64,000 nt of DNA from Phragmites australis (lineage: Eukaryota > Streptophyta > Magnoliopsida > Poales > Poaceae), in NCBI RefSeq assembly GCF_958298935.1, contig NC_084940.1:5548001-5612000 (forward strand). Direction: 5' to 3'. This document shows positions 32,855-44,703 of the stretch, in pieces. The translations under genes and the position numbers were made by a program. The notes beneath the pieces were generated by a model, which was given only the letters and a program-made list of their open reading frames with translations, ran no database searches and was not told the origin of the DNA. Every line of letters begins with the position of its first letter. Within the stretch, counting starts at the first letter, position 1.

Positions 32855-34128
32855 TGGGTGGGGGGAGAGGTGGTGGACTGGGGTTTCGGGATGGATTGGT
32901 GGAAGAAGGTTTTTTTTTTTTATAGGGATTAGTGGAAGATGTTGAGTGAGCGTAGCAATGTTCTGAAGCAGAAGTAAACAAGCACTTACCTGACCTAAAT
33001 CAATGTGGTTTTAGGATCACAAGTCAATGTGATTACCTGTCATTAGGCCTTGCTTGGAACATGGGATGATGGGGAGATGCTATACTTCTACTGTCTCAGA
33101 ATATGGAATTTTTCAGTTGACAAAGCACAGTTGTGGGATTGGGATCGGAAGATTGTCTTCTTCTTTTTTTTCAGCATCTTCCTACTACACGATCTATTTT
33201 GAAGATTTTTTATGTACGAAACAGAAGTCGAACTTCCGTCAGCTACATCCACCTATAGAGTTTGGCCATTGAGCTACCAGTACGTCTGCCGAAAGGTTGT
33301 CTTCTCTTCTTCCTTCAGTCAGATTCTTCCCTCTACGAGTCAGCACGAACAGCTCTTTATCTTGCTCCCTGGCATTAGTAACTCTCTCACTGCTAGATCT
33401 AGCTCCACCACCTTCGCCTATTAGCTTATCGTTTCTTTGCCTCCCAACCTCGACCGCCTCCGACGCCCACGAGCGTCATCTTGCTATCACCGCCAAGCCA
33501 ACCTACCGCTGCAAATGTTCCTCTAAGCTGAGGGACTTATAAACCGTGCTAGAAAATAAGTCCCAAGCTAACTTTAATAGCGTTCATCGATAGTAAGTAT
33601 TGAAAATGTCGGTCACTTAAAACTAGGAAGAGTGGGAAGAATTACATATTCTTGGCTTCCAAACAAGCCACCTCATTTGCAATAGAGATTGTTAGACTGG
33701 TTTAGCATCGATAACTGAATATGTACTTGATGGGCATCACGTGAAGAGCTTTACCTTCCCTAATGGGCATCACGTGATTTTGTGGTCAAAGGAAAACTTG
33801 TTCTTTTTTTAGGGAACACGCCCACCAGGTGGATTATTCTCGAAAACATGGTACAACTGCATCAGCTTTTACAAAAAAGCCCTTTGAAGGATCTAAAATA
33901 ACAACTTGACCTTGCAGACTATTTGAAAGGACACCAAAGAAAATAAAAATTACATCCTGGTCCAGCCATGGCGCATCTAAAGCCAGCGATCTTGAACCAG
34001 TGGCACAACTACAGTGGAGCTCCTCCAAGGAAGAACAGCTGACTTCATCGAAGAGCACAGTCATCCGTGTTGGGACCTGTTGATGTGTACAACCAGAGTC
34101 ATCGAGCCACCAGGGCACAGACGACTAA
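32855..34128. other. Intergenic: J-domain gene upstream region and unassigned sequence
   Basis: 32855-32990 is probably the 5' leader of the J-domain gene and contains a T run (about 32909-32920). The remainder, including 33800-34120, has no recognisable domain on either strand. The 94-codon minus-strand frame at 33834-34118 may be part of an unrecognised repeat. Confidence 0.4.
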
Positions 34129-34443
34129 AAGCGTGTTTGTTTCAGTTTCGAATTGTGGCTTTCAGCTTTTATAATTCGAAACAAATAATTTTTTTATAAC
34201 TTTTTATAATCTGCCTATTAGATTGCGAGAATCTGAGAAGCTAGTTTCTCTTAGTTTTTTTTATAGATTATGAAAATCCATTTTACTAAACTGTTCATAA
34301 TTATTTTTTAAATCTATAATCTAAAAACTTTTCACAATTCAACATTTTACAATCCACAATCTATAAATTACTTTTTAAATTACATTTTACAATCCACAAT
34401 CTATAAATTACTTTTTAAATTCCCAGCTGAAATAAACAGGCCC
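34129..34443. mobile_element. Tourist-like MITE with an internal 40-bp duplication
   Basis: TAA flanks both ends (34126-34128 and 34444-34446). The ends AAGCGTGTTTGTTTCAG and GGGCCTGTTTATTTCAG (right end reverse-complemented) match at 13 of 17 positions. Inside, the 40-bp block acattttacaatccacaatc and onward occurs twice in tandem (34342-34381 and 34382-34421). Right after the element, taacgacctcacc is repeated twice. Confidence 0.75.
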
Positions 34444-34883
34444 TAACGACCTCACCTAACGACCTCACCATGCACATCGATTGATCAGCCGGTGGTCTAG
34501 TTTGAGCTTAACCGGGCTCCACTTTGTTAACTTAAAACTTTTCCCCTTTGAATCTGGGGATAAGCAGCAACGCGCTATCAACCCGAACAGGGGAAGATTG
34601 TGTTCACCATGAAGCTCTGTGCTCATCAGAGGAGTCCAACACAGAAATTGATCGCCAAGCTCCATAGATGATGAAATGGAAAATGCGTTGCCGTGGCTAC
34701 CTGATAGATGTATCATGTATGAGCAAATCCAGCGCCAAAAAGAAAAAGGGGGAACGGCACACCGGGGAGGAAGCCGGCGGCACAACCAAAAGGCATCACG
34801 CATACTGCCACAACGGGAAGCATTTTATTCTTGGGCAGAGAAGTTTTTTTTTCTATGAAGGGAATAAGGATTTATCACTGCTT
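34444..34883. other. Spacer between the Tourist MITE and the decayed gene
   Basis: Contains a 13-bp tandem duplication at the MITE edge and short frames on both strands without recognisable domains. The part near 34884 is expected to be 3' UTR of the decayed coiled-coil gene. Confidence 0.35.
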
Positions 34884-37800
34884 TCAAACTGATATCTTTA
34901 TGAAAATGACAATATGAAGCAACAAAATATACAAAACAATTGCAGACCTAAGAATCATTAGTCTTTTAGGGCCTTCTGTTCTAGCACCAGATTGGTAGAG
35001 TCTCCAAATGGCCTTTGCATCATAATCTTCAGCACCTCTCGAAAAACCTCTGCTAGACTGGTTCTACTTCGCGCCCATTTCATTGAAGCTACTGCAAAGA
35101 TTTCTATGCCAATGGTTTAGCCTTTCCAATTCCTTTTCTTTGGCATGTATATCAGTGACCAGGCTTTCAGCTTGAGCCTACAAAATATCGAAGCCAAAAT
35201 TAAGTTTGAGATGTTAGGAGCCACTACCATTCAGACGTAAGACAGAAAATATAGAACTAACTTGCTTAGCTGTCAACTGCTCAATGAGGCTATGTAAGAT
35301 GTTTCTCCAGGACCTTCTCTGGGCTGCGTATGTAAGAGAACTGACCACTAAGATATGCAGATTAACATAAAATCGGAAAGAAGTTTCCATTGGGGTTTCC
35401 ATTGGGGATAACAGCACATCACTAACAAGAAATGATATCTGCTTTCCAAGTTATACTTTGGTAGCCCATCACAAGCTTTCATAGAGGAACCATATGAATT
35501 AGGCAGAACTAAATTTGTTGATGTTTTAAAATGAAAACACCCAGCCAGTTTGCTTTCACAAATTGATTAGATCATGTATCCATTGCCGCTTAACAAGGGA
35601 CTGGGCCCTTATGGGAATATAGGCAAAACTCCCATACATGGATTTGGATTCATGAACCATGCGCACCGGATGACAGGATAGACAGTTAGTCACCTCATAA
35701 AATAATGTCACTGCCCGTGGCAATAACCCTGATATAGGAAATTAGGAATGAATCTTCAAAGGCTTTATGTCCTAATTCAATAACTGGAGTGATCTTACTC
35801 CCTCCAAACATGGCAGCACCAATTCAATGATTGGAGTAATCTTACTCCCTACAAAAATGGAGACAGTATGGTGATTTGAGTGATCTTACTCCATCCAAAC
35901 AAGAAGGCACCAATTCAATACTGGAGTAATCTTACTCCCTCCAAAATTGGAGACAATATGGTGGTTTAGTATTGAATATCCTGATTACTATGGTCATTTA
36001 GTTTCCATGAATCAATATGATTTTTAACTCTGTACTTTCAACAGAAAATATCTTGTTTCCATAAATATTCAAGATCACAACTTGATGATGGAAATTTATG
36101 CTCTACGAAGTCAACCAATTAAAATCCAGTGCTGAAGTGCCGTGCATAAGCAATGATCTATTAGTATATAGCGAGGCTTAAACGAATATAAATTTCCAAG
36201 ATTCAGAATCTTCTCAACAAAGTATGAAAAAATACTACAAGTACTGAATGAAAAGGTTAATATTCATAGAAATCCATCGAAAGTACCAGGACTGGGATTC
36301 TTTAATGATTCTTCTTCAACCACAGACCACTCTTTCTCCAATGTTTGCACCTTGTTATCCAATAAATCCTGTGTAGGGGGATAGTTATAAAAAATAACAA
36401 CTATGCATTTCAAATTCACAAAAGATGAAAAGATTCTATCAAATGACATACCAACTCTTTCTTCTTCTTCTCCAAGTTTTTAGACTTAATATTGATCAAT
36501 GATTCAGCCTCCAGTAGAGCATTTCCGGTTGTTTCAGGAGCTGTAGTTGATGCTTTATGTTGAGTAGCTTCCTGCTCCTTCAGAACATTTTCAAGTTGTG
36601 CCTTCAAACTATGCTATGTTATCTCCATTTCCTGAAGAAAAAAAACATATCCTAGTAAAGTTGTTGTTCAAATCCCTATACTTAGTTGCAATAATTGGAA
36701 AAGGTGTGTTGAAAGAGGCAAATATAAATGGTCTAAAGTAAGAGATATCACAAAAGTGTAGAGCCCAAGTTGATGTATATCACGTCATAGATCAAAGCAA
36801 GATAATACTCCAAACAGGCCAATTAAAGACTTGATGATGTCTTATTCACCTTAAAGCTGGACAGCATGGATTGTTAAGAAACAGATTTAAGGTGTTTCCT
36901 TACTAATGAGAAGATGAAATAAAACTTTATTTATGCAGAGTATGCCTGACTGCTGCCTTGCTGTTTATATAAACTTAACAACCATTTTTACTTGCATTTT
37001 GATAAAATAGAAGGGAGAACAAACAAGTGAAGTAGACGGGCTAAGGTAAAGAACAAAAATCTTGGTAAAGCATTGACTTCCTCAGAAATACAAAATGAAA
37101 GGATTTTCGGCGCAGTTCGGAAAACTAAAAGAACAACAATCTCACATCATTCAACGTAAGTCTTTTTTCAGCGATAGCGTCACTTGATTATAGAGAAAAG
37201 TAATTTTATTTACTTGTTGTCTACAATATCTTACAATACTAAGGGAGTAGCTACCCCACAGTGGATAAAGCTGATTACACTGAAGTATAACATGAAAAAA
37301 CAAAGATGTAATCTGCATATCATGCTTAGTAGCACCTAATTTAAGAAAACTATCAGATGATGGCATATAAGAAATGAATAAGAAAATGATGCAAGGGGTA
37401 GAACAAAGTACTTAAAGGGCACGATAGTGAACCTTCAAATTACTCTGAAGCAGGCTAGTCTCCATCCGATTTTCCAGAATTTTCTGTTGACAGTTTGATA
37501 TAGCTTTCTCATAGGCTGCATTTTCTTCTCGGAGAGTTATTTCTCTCTGCTGGGCCTACAGAAATTTTACATGATCCACTATAGAAATAGGCATGCATAG
37601 GAATGCCCAACCATCCCAGTTTGAATAGCACTCAATTGTAATTCTTAAGTAATCAATTATCAATATTATTAAACTGAACCGGTCCTTGCAGGTGTCAAAT
37701 GCACCAACAATATTATCGTCGTATCAGCTGACCAATTCGGGAATTTTCCAATTGCAAACAGCGAATAAGTACAAATGTACATAGGCAAATGATGTCTCTG

Positions 37801-38361
37801 GAGATGTTTCATATCCATGACCATAACAAATCATGTCCTCTCCCACTACCGCTCATTATAAAATCAATAGATATAAACATCAGTATGTGCACAATTGTTC
37901 CTGAACATGTTCATACGGATTTAAAATCTGTAGCCAACAAATATTCATGCACCTAGATCCAGATCCACGAATTGCACTTCTTAATCAGCTCAAATGGGCT
38001 GTGTTGAGTGTGTTCACATGTAGTTACTCCCCCAATTAGAGATCGTCATTTACCAGGATCTAAGAACACTTAGAAGCCAAAAGGTACAAGGGGCCATGCG
38101 TTAATTACTCCTTGGTGGAGGAGTGGGTGTTGAGCTGGAGAGCGAGGGCGGCGGACGAAGCGAGAGAGTGCGCTTGGAAGTGCGGCAGCCACTGCGCCAC
38201 GTGCGGCGGGGGCACCCGGAGGCGCAGGTCCTAGATCACGCGCCGCAGCGAGGCCGCCCGCGCGTCCAGCTCGGCGGCGCGGAGCAGCTGCGCGCGCGTT
38301 GTCGGCCTCGTCGTCGCTGGCACCGGCCCCGCCGACCACGTTGGCTGCCCACGCAAGGATT
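34884..38361 (-). pseudogene. Decayed multi-exon gene for a coiled-coil, C-terminally membrane-anchored protein
   Basis: Exons recognised on the minus strand: 38361-38108, 37555-37433, 36631-36452, 36368-36287, 35323-35262 and 35177-34884, most with intact GT-AG borders. The translation is heptad-rich coiled coil (segments EENAAYEKAISNCQQKI, EAESLINIKSKNLEKKKKEL and NKVQTLEKEWSVVEEES). It ends in a hydrophobic tail anchor, LRSAIVLYILLLHIVVF, just before the stop. Disabling changes: a 2-bp frameshift and a TAG stop in the first exon (VI-stop-DLRLRV), loss of that exon's donor GT (sequence reads on into TAA), a TAG stop in the 36452-36631 exon (EMEIT-stop-HSLK), a local frame disturbance in the 35262-35323 exon and a TAG stop in the last exon (EMGAK-stop-NQSSRG). 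An upstream first exon was not found. I cannot name the family. Introns are retained, so this is a decayed gene, not a retrocopy. Confidence 0.8.
35783..35975. repeat. 91-bp tandem repeat in an intron of the decayed gene
   Basis: The motif ggagtgatcttactccctcc and its close variant ggagtaatcttactccct alternate four times. The two-motif block recurs with a shift of about 91 bp (35787 to 35878; 35834 to 35924). Each motif holds the small palindrome GGAGTnATCTTACTCC. Confidence 0.75.
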
Positions 38362-41300
38362 CTGTTCACGCAAAAAGATACCACATCAAACACTCAATAC
38401 TTTGTGTGCAATATCATGATGTTGTGTTGTTGAAGCTTTATCGTCGAACGTGAACCCGTCGAAGCGCAGACGGTCAATGCCTTATCCTTGTTGTAGAGAT
38501 TCAAAACGAGTAATAATGTAGATTAGAAAAAAGAGCGAGATTATTAAATAGCTGGACAAAAGATAAAAGGTAATATAAATTACGTTTGATTGATTGGTTG
38601 ATGATTTTAATCAGCTATAAGTCTCTTATATTTAAATAATAATAGGTTTTAGTCGTATAAGATCAGAACTCATAATACAAACCGAATAAAAATTTCTGAT
38701 TTAATTCGACTATGCTTTCTAATTCTAATTTTTCTATAACTAATACATCTTCCTATTTAACCATATAAATTCTCATATATCTATCTAAGTACCTTTTATT
38801 ACAATTCAATCTTCTTCAAATCAACTAAGTTCTCAATAAATACTAAATCTTATCATCAACCGATTGTCGTCATTGGTAGCGCTCCTCGGATCGAAGAAAA
38901 CCTGAGATTCTTAGGTGCAAACGTAGATTCTCAAACACCACCAAATTTGAAAAAACAAACTGTGTAGTAGTAATCCGTAGGGCGATATGCTTTCTTGCTA
39001 CCGGTTTGAACTGTTATCGTAGGTTTGGCATAAAAATAACTTGGAGTTGAGTCTCGTCAGCTTGCGGCCATCGCCATGGAGTAGGGTGTGCAGAAGCAAA
39101 TATTTTTCGTGATGAGTGCTTGCCGCGGCCCGTGGAGAGAGCACGGAGGAGAGTGGATACTGAGTAGAAGTGTTGGGTGTGGGTGCGGGTGTTGGTGTGG
39201 CAATCACAGTCTACTGAGCGAAGGCAGAGGTGGAGGTGACAATGCGAATGTAGGTTCGAGGACGAGGAGGAGTATGGCGGTGCGGCAGGCAAGCGTCCAA
39301 ATCAACCTAAAAGCGGTCGAGCGATTTATAAATTATCGTAACATGCGGGAAATGAAAAGGAGGATATGAATTGAGGAGAATTTTTAATTGTGGATCGTTT
39401 GATCATGTATAATATACAGTGTAGATTGATTAATTCTGTCATAACTTATGTATATTTATAAGGGTATAGATTGGTAGTTTAAATAGGTTCTGATTAGCTT
39501 ATAAACCTTTCTGTTTTAAATATATAATCTTTGGGTTAATCTTTTTACACAAAATGATGATAAAAATATAAGAGATGTGTTATATATACGTGAACCACTC
39601 AATAAGTAGGTTAGGCTGTAAACGAATTTCAAAGATAGGATGTTACAGTTGGAGATACCATAAGCTATAATTATGTCCTCCATTATTTTTCAATCGGGAC
39701 TCCGTACCCGTCTATTCCCTTTCTTAACCTTGCCTAGTAAGACAAATGAGTAACGAGGTTTGTTTAGTTACCCTTCCGTTTGAAAGTAAAGTTGGTGTAG
39801 TGGTTCTATGGAAGCATGTGGTAGTGCTACGAAGTATTCACGGAAACAAATTGGTGCATGCATCTGTGCTATGAAAGCATGGTACAAAGGCATGTAGAAC
39901 GTTCTACATCAGCTATCTCTTTTGTCTTGCCACGTCGGAGAATGACTGAGGTGGTAGGGATTAGAGAGAAAAGGAAATAAATTGTCTGACATAACTTCAC
40001 CATGACGGGTGGTTGATATATAGGCAAATAAGTGGGTTCCACATATTAGTGATCATATCACGAGTGAAGTTACGTCAGAGAAATTGCCGGCGGGAGAAAA
40101 TGGCTAAAGATTGGCTCGTGCCCTTCTATACACGAAAGGACGACGCTAGCCTGCAAATCAAGATGCCTAGGGATGAACTAACTCACAATTGGAAGTGAAG
40201 GTCAAGGTAATGGGTGGAGTGGAAGACTTTGGTGGCCGTGGAGTGAAGGGCTTTGGCAGTGAAGAAGGACCACTGGACGGGAGAGAGGGAGGGAGAGAGA
40301 TACAGTGACGTAATTGCATAGAGTGGCGTCGCCGCTCAGAACTATGTCCAAGAGGGATCGGAGAAAGAGAAGCGAAAGGGGATGAAAGACAGTCGTGTCA
40401 GTGAAAAGAGCAACTGTGAAGAAATACTTGAACCGATAGCATGAAACAATGCTAAAAGAAAATATGTTACCCATGTTTCCATGCTATGTTTTGATGGTGC
40501 GGAGGGCAGCAAGCTTCGACATCATAATTATTTAGTCCTGTAATTAAAGCCGCCCAAAGGTGTGTCCTCCATTAGTCCTGTAGTAGGGATTTAAGACATG
40601 TTACTCCCTTCTTTAAGCTTCCCTATTAGGATTAGTATCCATGGAGGTTTGTTTTGTTCCTTTGTTATCCAAGGGCGTGTAAAGATTTGCTTGATCTCCT
40701 CGGTAAAGGTTTACTTTCTCGATGGTAAAAATCGGCAAGAATGGAAATAAAAAAAACAAGCATGCTGTTAGCATCGGGGTTCATTTCTTCGCCAGCAATT
40801 GATAGAGATTTAGCAATAGACTTTTGTTAGATGAGATGTCACAATTATTTAGTCTATTATTTCTTTGGTCGAATTTTCAACCTAGTGCTAATATAATAAA
40901 TGGTAATAATGCATCAGGCTGTGTATGTTTCCATTTTTTTAAAGCACTGGCCACTGGGGTCCGAGGCTTAGGAGACCCGGAGCATGCCGTCATGCTAACG
41001 TGAAATTTTTTATGATGATTTGGTATCGAGAGTGAAGCTTGATTGCAAAAAGGAAAAAGGAGGAAAAGAGTGGCGAGCATTGCGGCGTCAACGGGATAAG
41101 ATCGTGGCAGCCGGAAGAAAAGACGCTTCACCGAAAGATCCATACGAGACACTGATTTATATCGTCCTTACTTGATCCAATGGTTGTTATGTGCAATCAA
41201 AAGGAAAGAGTGGGACACGTGTATGAAATTTTTTTTTATAAGATCAAATCTCATAAAATTTTCTTCCGTAACAGTCCAACAATCGATAGCCGACAGTGGT

Positions 41301-42681
41301 ACTGTTTTGGATGGGCCAACACGGAGCACTTACCCCTTTTTTCCTTTTCCTCTGTCTTCTTGGGCTTGATCCATACAACAGCCGTGAGCTTGGGCCACAT
41401 GTTGGTCCAAGCGAGTGCTTATGCAAAACAACATGTCTTTTCCTGAACTCCAATAACGTTCATCCTCTCGCTCACTCTCAAAGAAAAAGAAACTAAATAT
41501 TACTTTCAGAAGAAACTAAACATTATGTTCAGAGATAAATTATTCTCCTCAACCCAGATGAATCATTATTGTGGCCCAGCATGGACTACACTACGCGTAT
41601 AGGTTGCCCATCTCGATCAGCGAAAGACATAGCAGCCCCGCAGCCCCACTGAAACTGATCATCTTAACTGCAGGACCAGATCCTGTCCAAGGGGACTGCA
41701 TCTGTCATGCTATGCTGAAGATGATCGAGATCGATAGCTCTTCCATCACTGCAGATGATCAGATGATAGCTACTTGCTGAACAAGAGCGTGAGACATCAC
41801 ACTTAACTCAACAGCAGTCGTCGAACAGTAGTAGATCGAATGCGAAAGTTCCTCACACACTGGTGAAGGTGTTCGAACTGCAAGAACAGGTGTCGGAAGT
41901 TTTGGTTTTTCAATTTCAAGCGAGAATCTTTGGAGAACCTGCTTTAATCGTTATCCACATGGCGCAGAAGAGTAAATATCATGTACTTATTGGGAGATTG
42001 TACTCTGATCATGTAGATCTATCCGTTTCAGAAAGTTGCCGTTAGTTTTTTTAAGAGTATGGGATGCACGCAGGGCGCAACCAAAGGTGGATCTAGCACA
42101 CATTAACGCGAGCACACATTTTAATCACAAAACATATTCACACGTATATATACTATTTTATTAAAAATTAATAAAAAAACATAAGTATCCGTACTAAGCC
42201 TAGTACTTCGAGGACATGTTCATAGGGACAATAACTGACTGAGCATAGTTACCGTTGGTTGAGAAGTCCTTTCACACAACGATGCTACGAGAGTACCTTC
42301 ATCTTAGTACAGTAATATGCTATAGTTCTGATGCTGCTGTGTGAGCTGTAACATCCGTACTTTCTGACCCCTCATGCATGGTAGCACTTGGTATGCCCTA
42401 GTCAATTCTTCAGATTCACGTACTCCGAGTAATGTTAACACGTCGGCCATCCATGCTAGTCATTTTTGGGCAACGTACGATAGGTAAACAAGCAGAGACA
42501 CAGCGGAAGTTTGGTGCAGCAGGATCAACTGTCTTCAATGAGGTACTCATAAGGTTCATAATAAAAAAATTCATATCTTTTTCCTTTCGCGAAAACATAA
42601 ACTTCATGTCTTATCCGCTACCTCTTTATATTTAAAAAGAGCAAACACTACTTACAAAATAAATCTTATATGTCGATCTAT
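38362..42681. other. Large AT-rich intergenic region, little recognised
   Basis: About 4.3 kb without a credible gene. Short frames at 39014-39369 and 40202-40474 lie on simple or purine-rich sequence and show no domain. 38450-38900 is AT-rich. Unrecognised old repeats are likely but no boundaries were found. Confidence 0.4.
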
Positions 42682-42827
42682 CACTATTGGTTCTTAATAG
42701 GCCAGCAGTGATACGACATCACTGTCGTTTCATAAGTCGTTCGAGAAGAATCAGTCATCGTGGCTTATAAACCGGCTCAACTTATCGATCGGCAGTGATG
42801 TCATGCTCTCTCATCACTGCCAACTTA

Positions 42828-43145
42828 GGCCCCGTTTGGTTGCAAGAAACGTTTCAGATTCTCTGGTGATTCTCTAGAATCCCTGCCAAACGCACCAAAA
42901 CGTGAAACGTTTCACCTTGAATCACCTGAAACGTTTCTCATTTTTAACACTACGAGGAGAATCACCTAAAATGGTGTTTCACCCATTTCTAGAATCACTC
43001 AGGTCATTTTTCTTCAAGAATCCGAATCCAGAATCCCTGCCAAACGTTTTCAGAAAATGAGGGTGATTCACCAGAGAAACGTTTCCAGGGAGAATCTGAA
43101 ACCGAAACGTTTCTGGGAGAATCTGTAGCCGTGCCAAACAAGCCC
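42828..43145. mobile_element. PIF/Harbinger-type MITE inside the CACTA element
   Basis: TTA flanks both ends (42825-42827 and 43146-43148). The termini are GGCCCCGTTTGG and, reverse-complemented from the right, GGGCTTGTTTGG. The 318-bp element contains five copies of the palindrome GAAACGTTTC (starting at 42846, 42904, 42928, 43076 and 43104). No coding capacity. Confidence 0.82.
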
Positions 43146-43208
43146 TTAACCCACCAACCCCTAATAATAGTATAACATTACTATCGGTTGGTTAAATGCG
43201 ATGGCAGT

Positions 43209-44698
43209 TGTCGAGGATGAACTCCTATCGCAGGGATCCTGAGAGACCCCTTTTTAGAGATTCGGCCGGGGGATGATCCTGAACGAGTTCGTCGGAGAAA
43301 GAAATGGAAGTGGAAATAAATGCAACGACCGGTGGTGGGGGATGATCGACCTAGTGCAAAGAGAAATAAATGCACCGGAGTTTAGACAGGTTCGGGCCGC
43401 ACGGGGGCGTAATACCCTACTCCTGTGTGGATGCAATATCCTTTCTCGAAGGGAATCATTTAAGGATATATCTGGTTACAAGGGTGTATTGTCTAACAGA
43501 GAGCTTGAGGCTCCCTTACTCTAGCTCTGCTCGAGCTTGCTTGCGGTGTTCTTCGGATGCTTTCTCGTGTATCTCTCTGATCTTGTTCGCTTTCGTGTTT
43601 TTCTCCTTTTGTATTTTGGATCTCTCTTTGAGTGCTATCTTCCTGTGTTATCCATCACTTCCTTTTATACACTCGCCGACCACGACTTACCCCAAATGGG
43701 AAAGAGGGGGCTCAAGTTCCAAGACGCTACGACTGAGAAAGGCGTCATCATTCCCTCTGGGCGAAGTGACAGGGGCGGTGGAAAAACGCGGCGCGCATCC
43801 GACCGCCCGTCACTGTGGACGTCCTGGCGCCGTTGAGAGGGCCCACCGGGCGGCCACAGAGGCACCCGGCGCGCCCACCCTGTCTTGTTCTTCTGCCAGG
43901 GCAGGGTGGCAGGCGGAACGCTTTGATCCTGGCAACGTTATCCCGAGACACCCTGGATGATACGGGACGGGACCCGTGCAATTAATGGACCCACGCCCCC
44001 CTGCCAAAGCATGGCAGGGACTGACACTGCGGCGGGAGCAGTTGGGAATGTCAGAATGTCAGGATGTCAGGCCGCGCATGCCCATTAAATGCGGCCTCGA
44101 ACCTTTGACTGGTTGACACCTCGTTGATGGGTCTTTCTGGGTCGTCGGGGCGTCGGGTGTTCTTGCGCGAACCTTCGGGGAACCGAGTGCTCGGGGGCTG
44201 CCACGTGCAGCCCCGAGCACTCTCTCCCGAGCACTTCTGTAGAACCTTCGGGGAACCGAGTGCTCGGGGGCTGCCACGTGCAGCCCCGAGCACTCTCTCC
44301 CGAGCACTTCTGTAGAACCTTCGGGGAACCGAGTGCTCGGGGGCTGCCACGTGCAGCCCCGAGCACTCTCTCCCAAGCACTTCTGTAGAACCTTCGGGGA
44401 ACCGAGTGCTCGGGGGCTGCCACGTGCAGCCCCGAGCACTTCTGTTCGGCCCATCGGGGGACTATGGTACTCGGGGGCGAGCGGGCACCTCCCCGAGCAC
44501 TTTCTTCCCGGTACTTGGACTCTGCGGGTCATCGGGGAACTGGGGTGCTCGGGGACCAGAGGCTGTGGCCCCGAGCACCTTCTCCTGGAACTTAGATTTT
44601 CCTCATCCTGTAGGAGGGACCTCGCAGGATGATGACACGTGGTGGACGGCCGGCCTGATCTCGGGACTCAGGGACCCCCGGTTCCTGATACACCGACA
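43209..44698. mobile_element. Second solo LTR of the same family, nested in the CACTA element
   Basis: A 1,490-bp solo LTR that starts TGTCGA and ends CCGACA, with a perfect target duplication GCAGT (43204-43208 and 44699-44703). Removing it and one GCAGT restores a ggcagtgatgcc subterminal motif of the host CACTA, which confirms the boundaries. It is homologous to 23389-24817. A TATA-like ttttatacac lies near 43665. Open frames on both strands here follow the tandem repeat and are not genes. Confidence 0.93.
44171..44445. repeat. 73-bp tandem repeat of palindromes with a G-box
   Basis: Units begin at 44171, 44244, 44317 and 44390, an exact 73-bp period, with about 3.7 copies that are nearly identical. 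Each unit contains inverted arms GTGCTCGGGG and CCCCGAGCAC around gctgccacgtgcag, placing the G-box CACGTG in the loop of a potential hairpin. Confidence 0.92.
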
Positions 44699-44703
44699 GC
44701 AGT

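Noticed and set aside
44059..44532. 157-codon minus-strand frame
   Set aside because: Its repeated peptide simply reflects the 73-bp DNA tandem repeat; 73 is not a multiple of three, so the apparent frame changes between units are expected.
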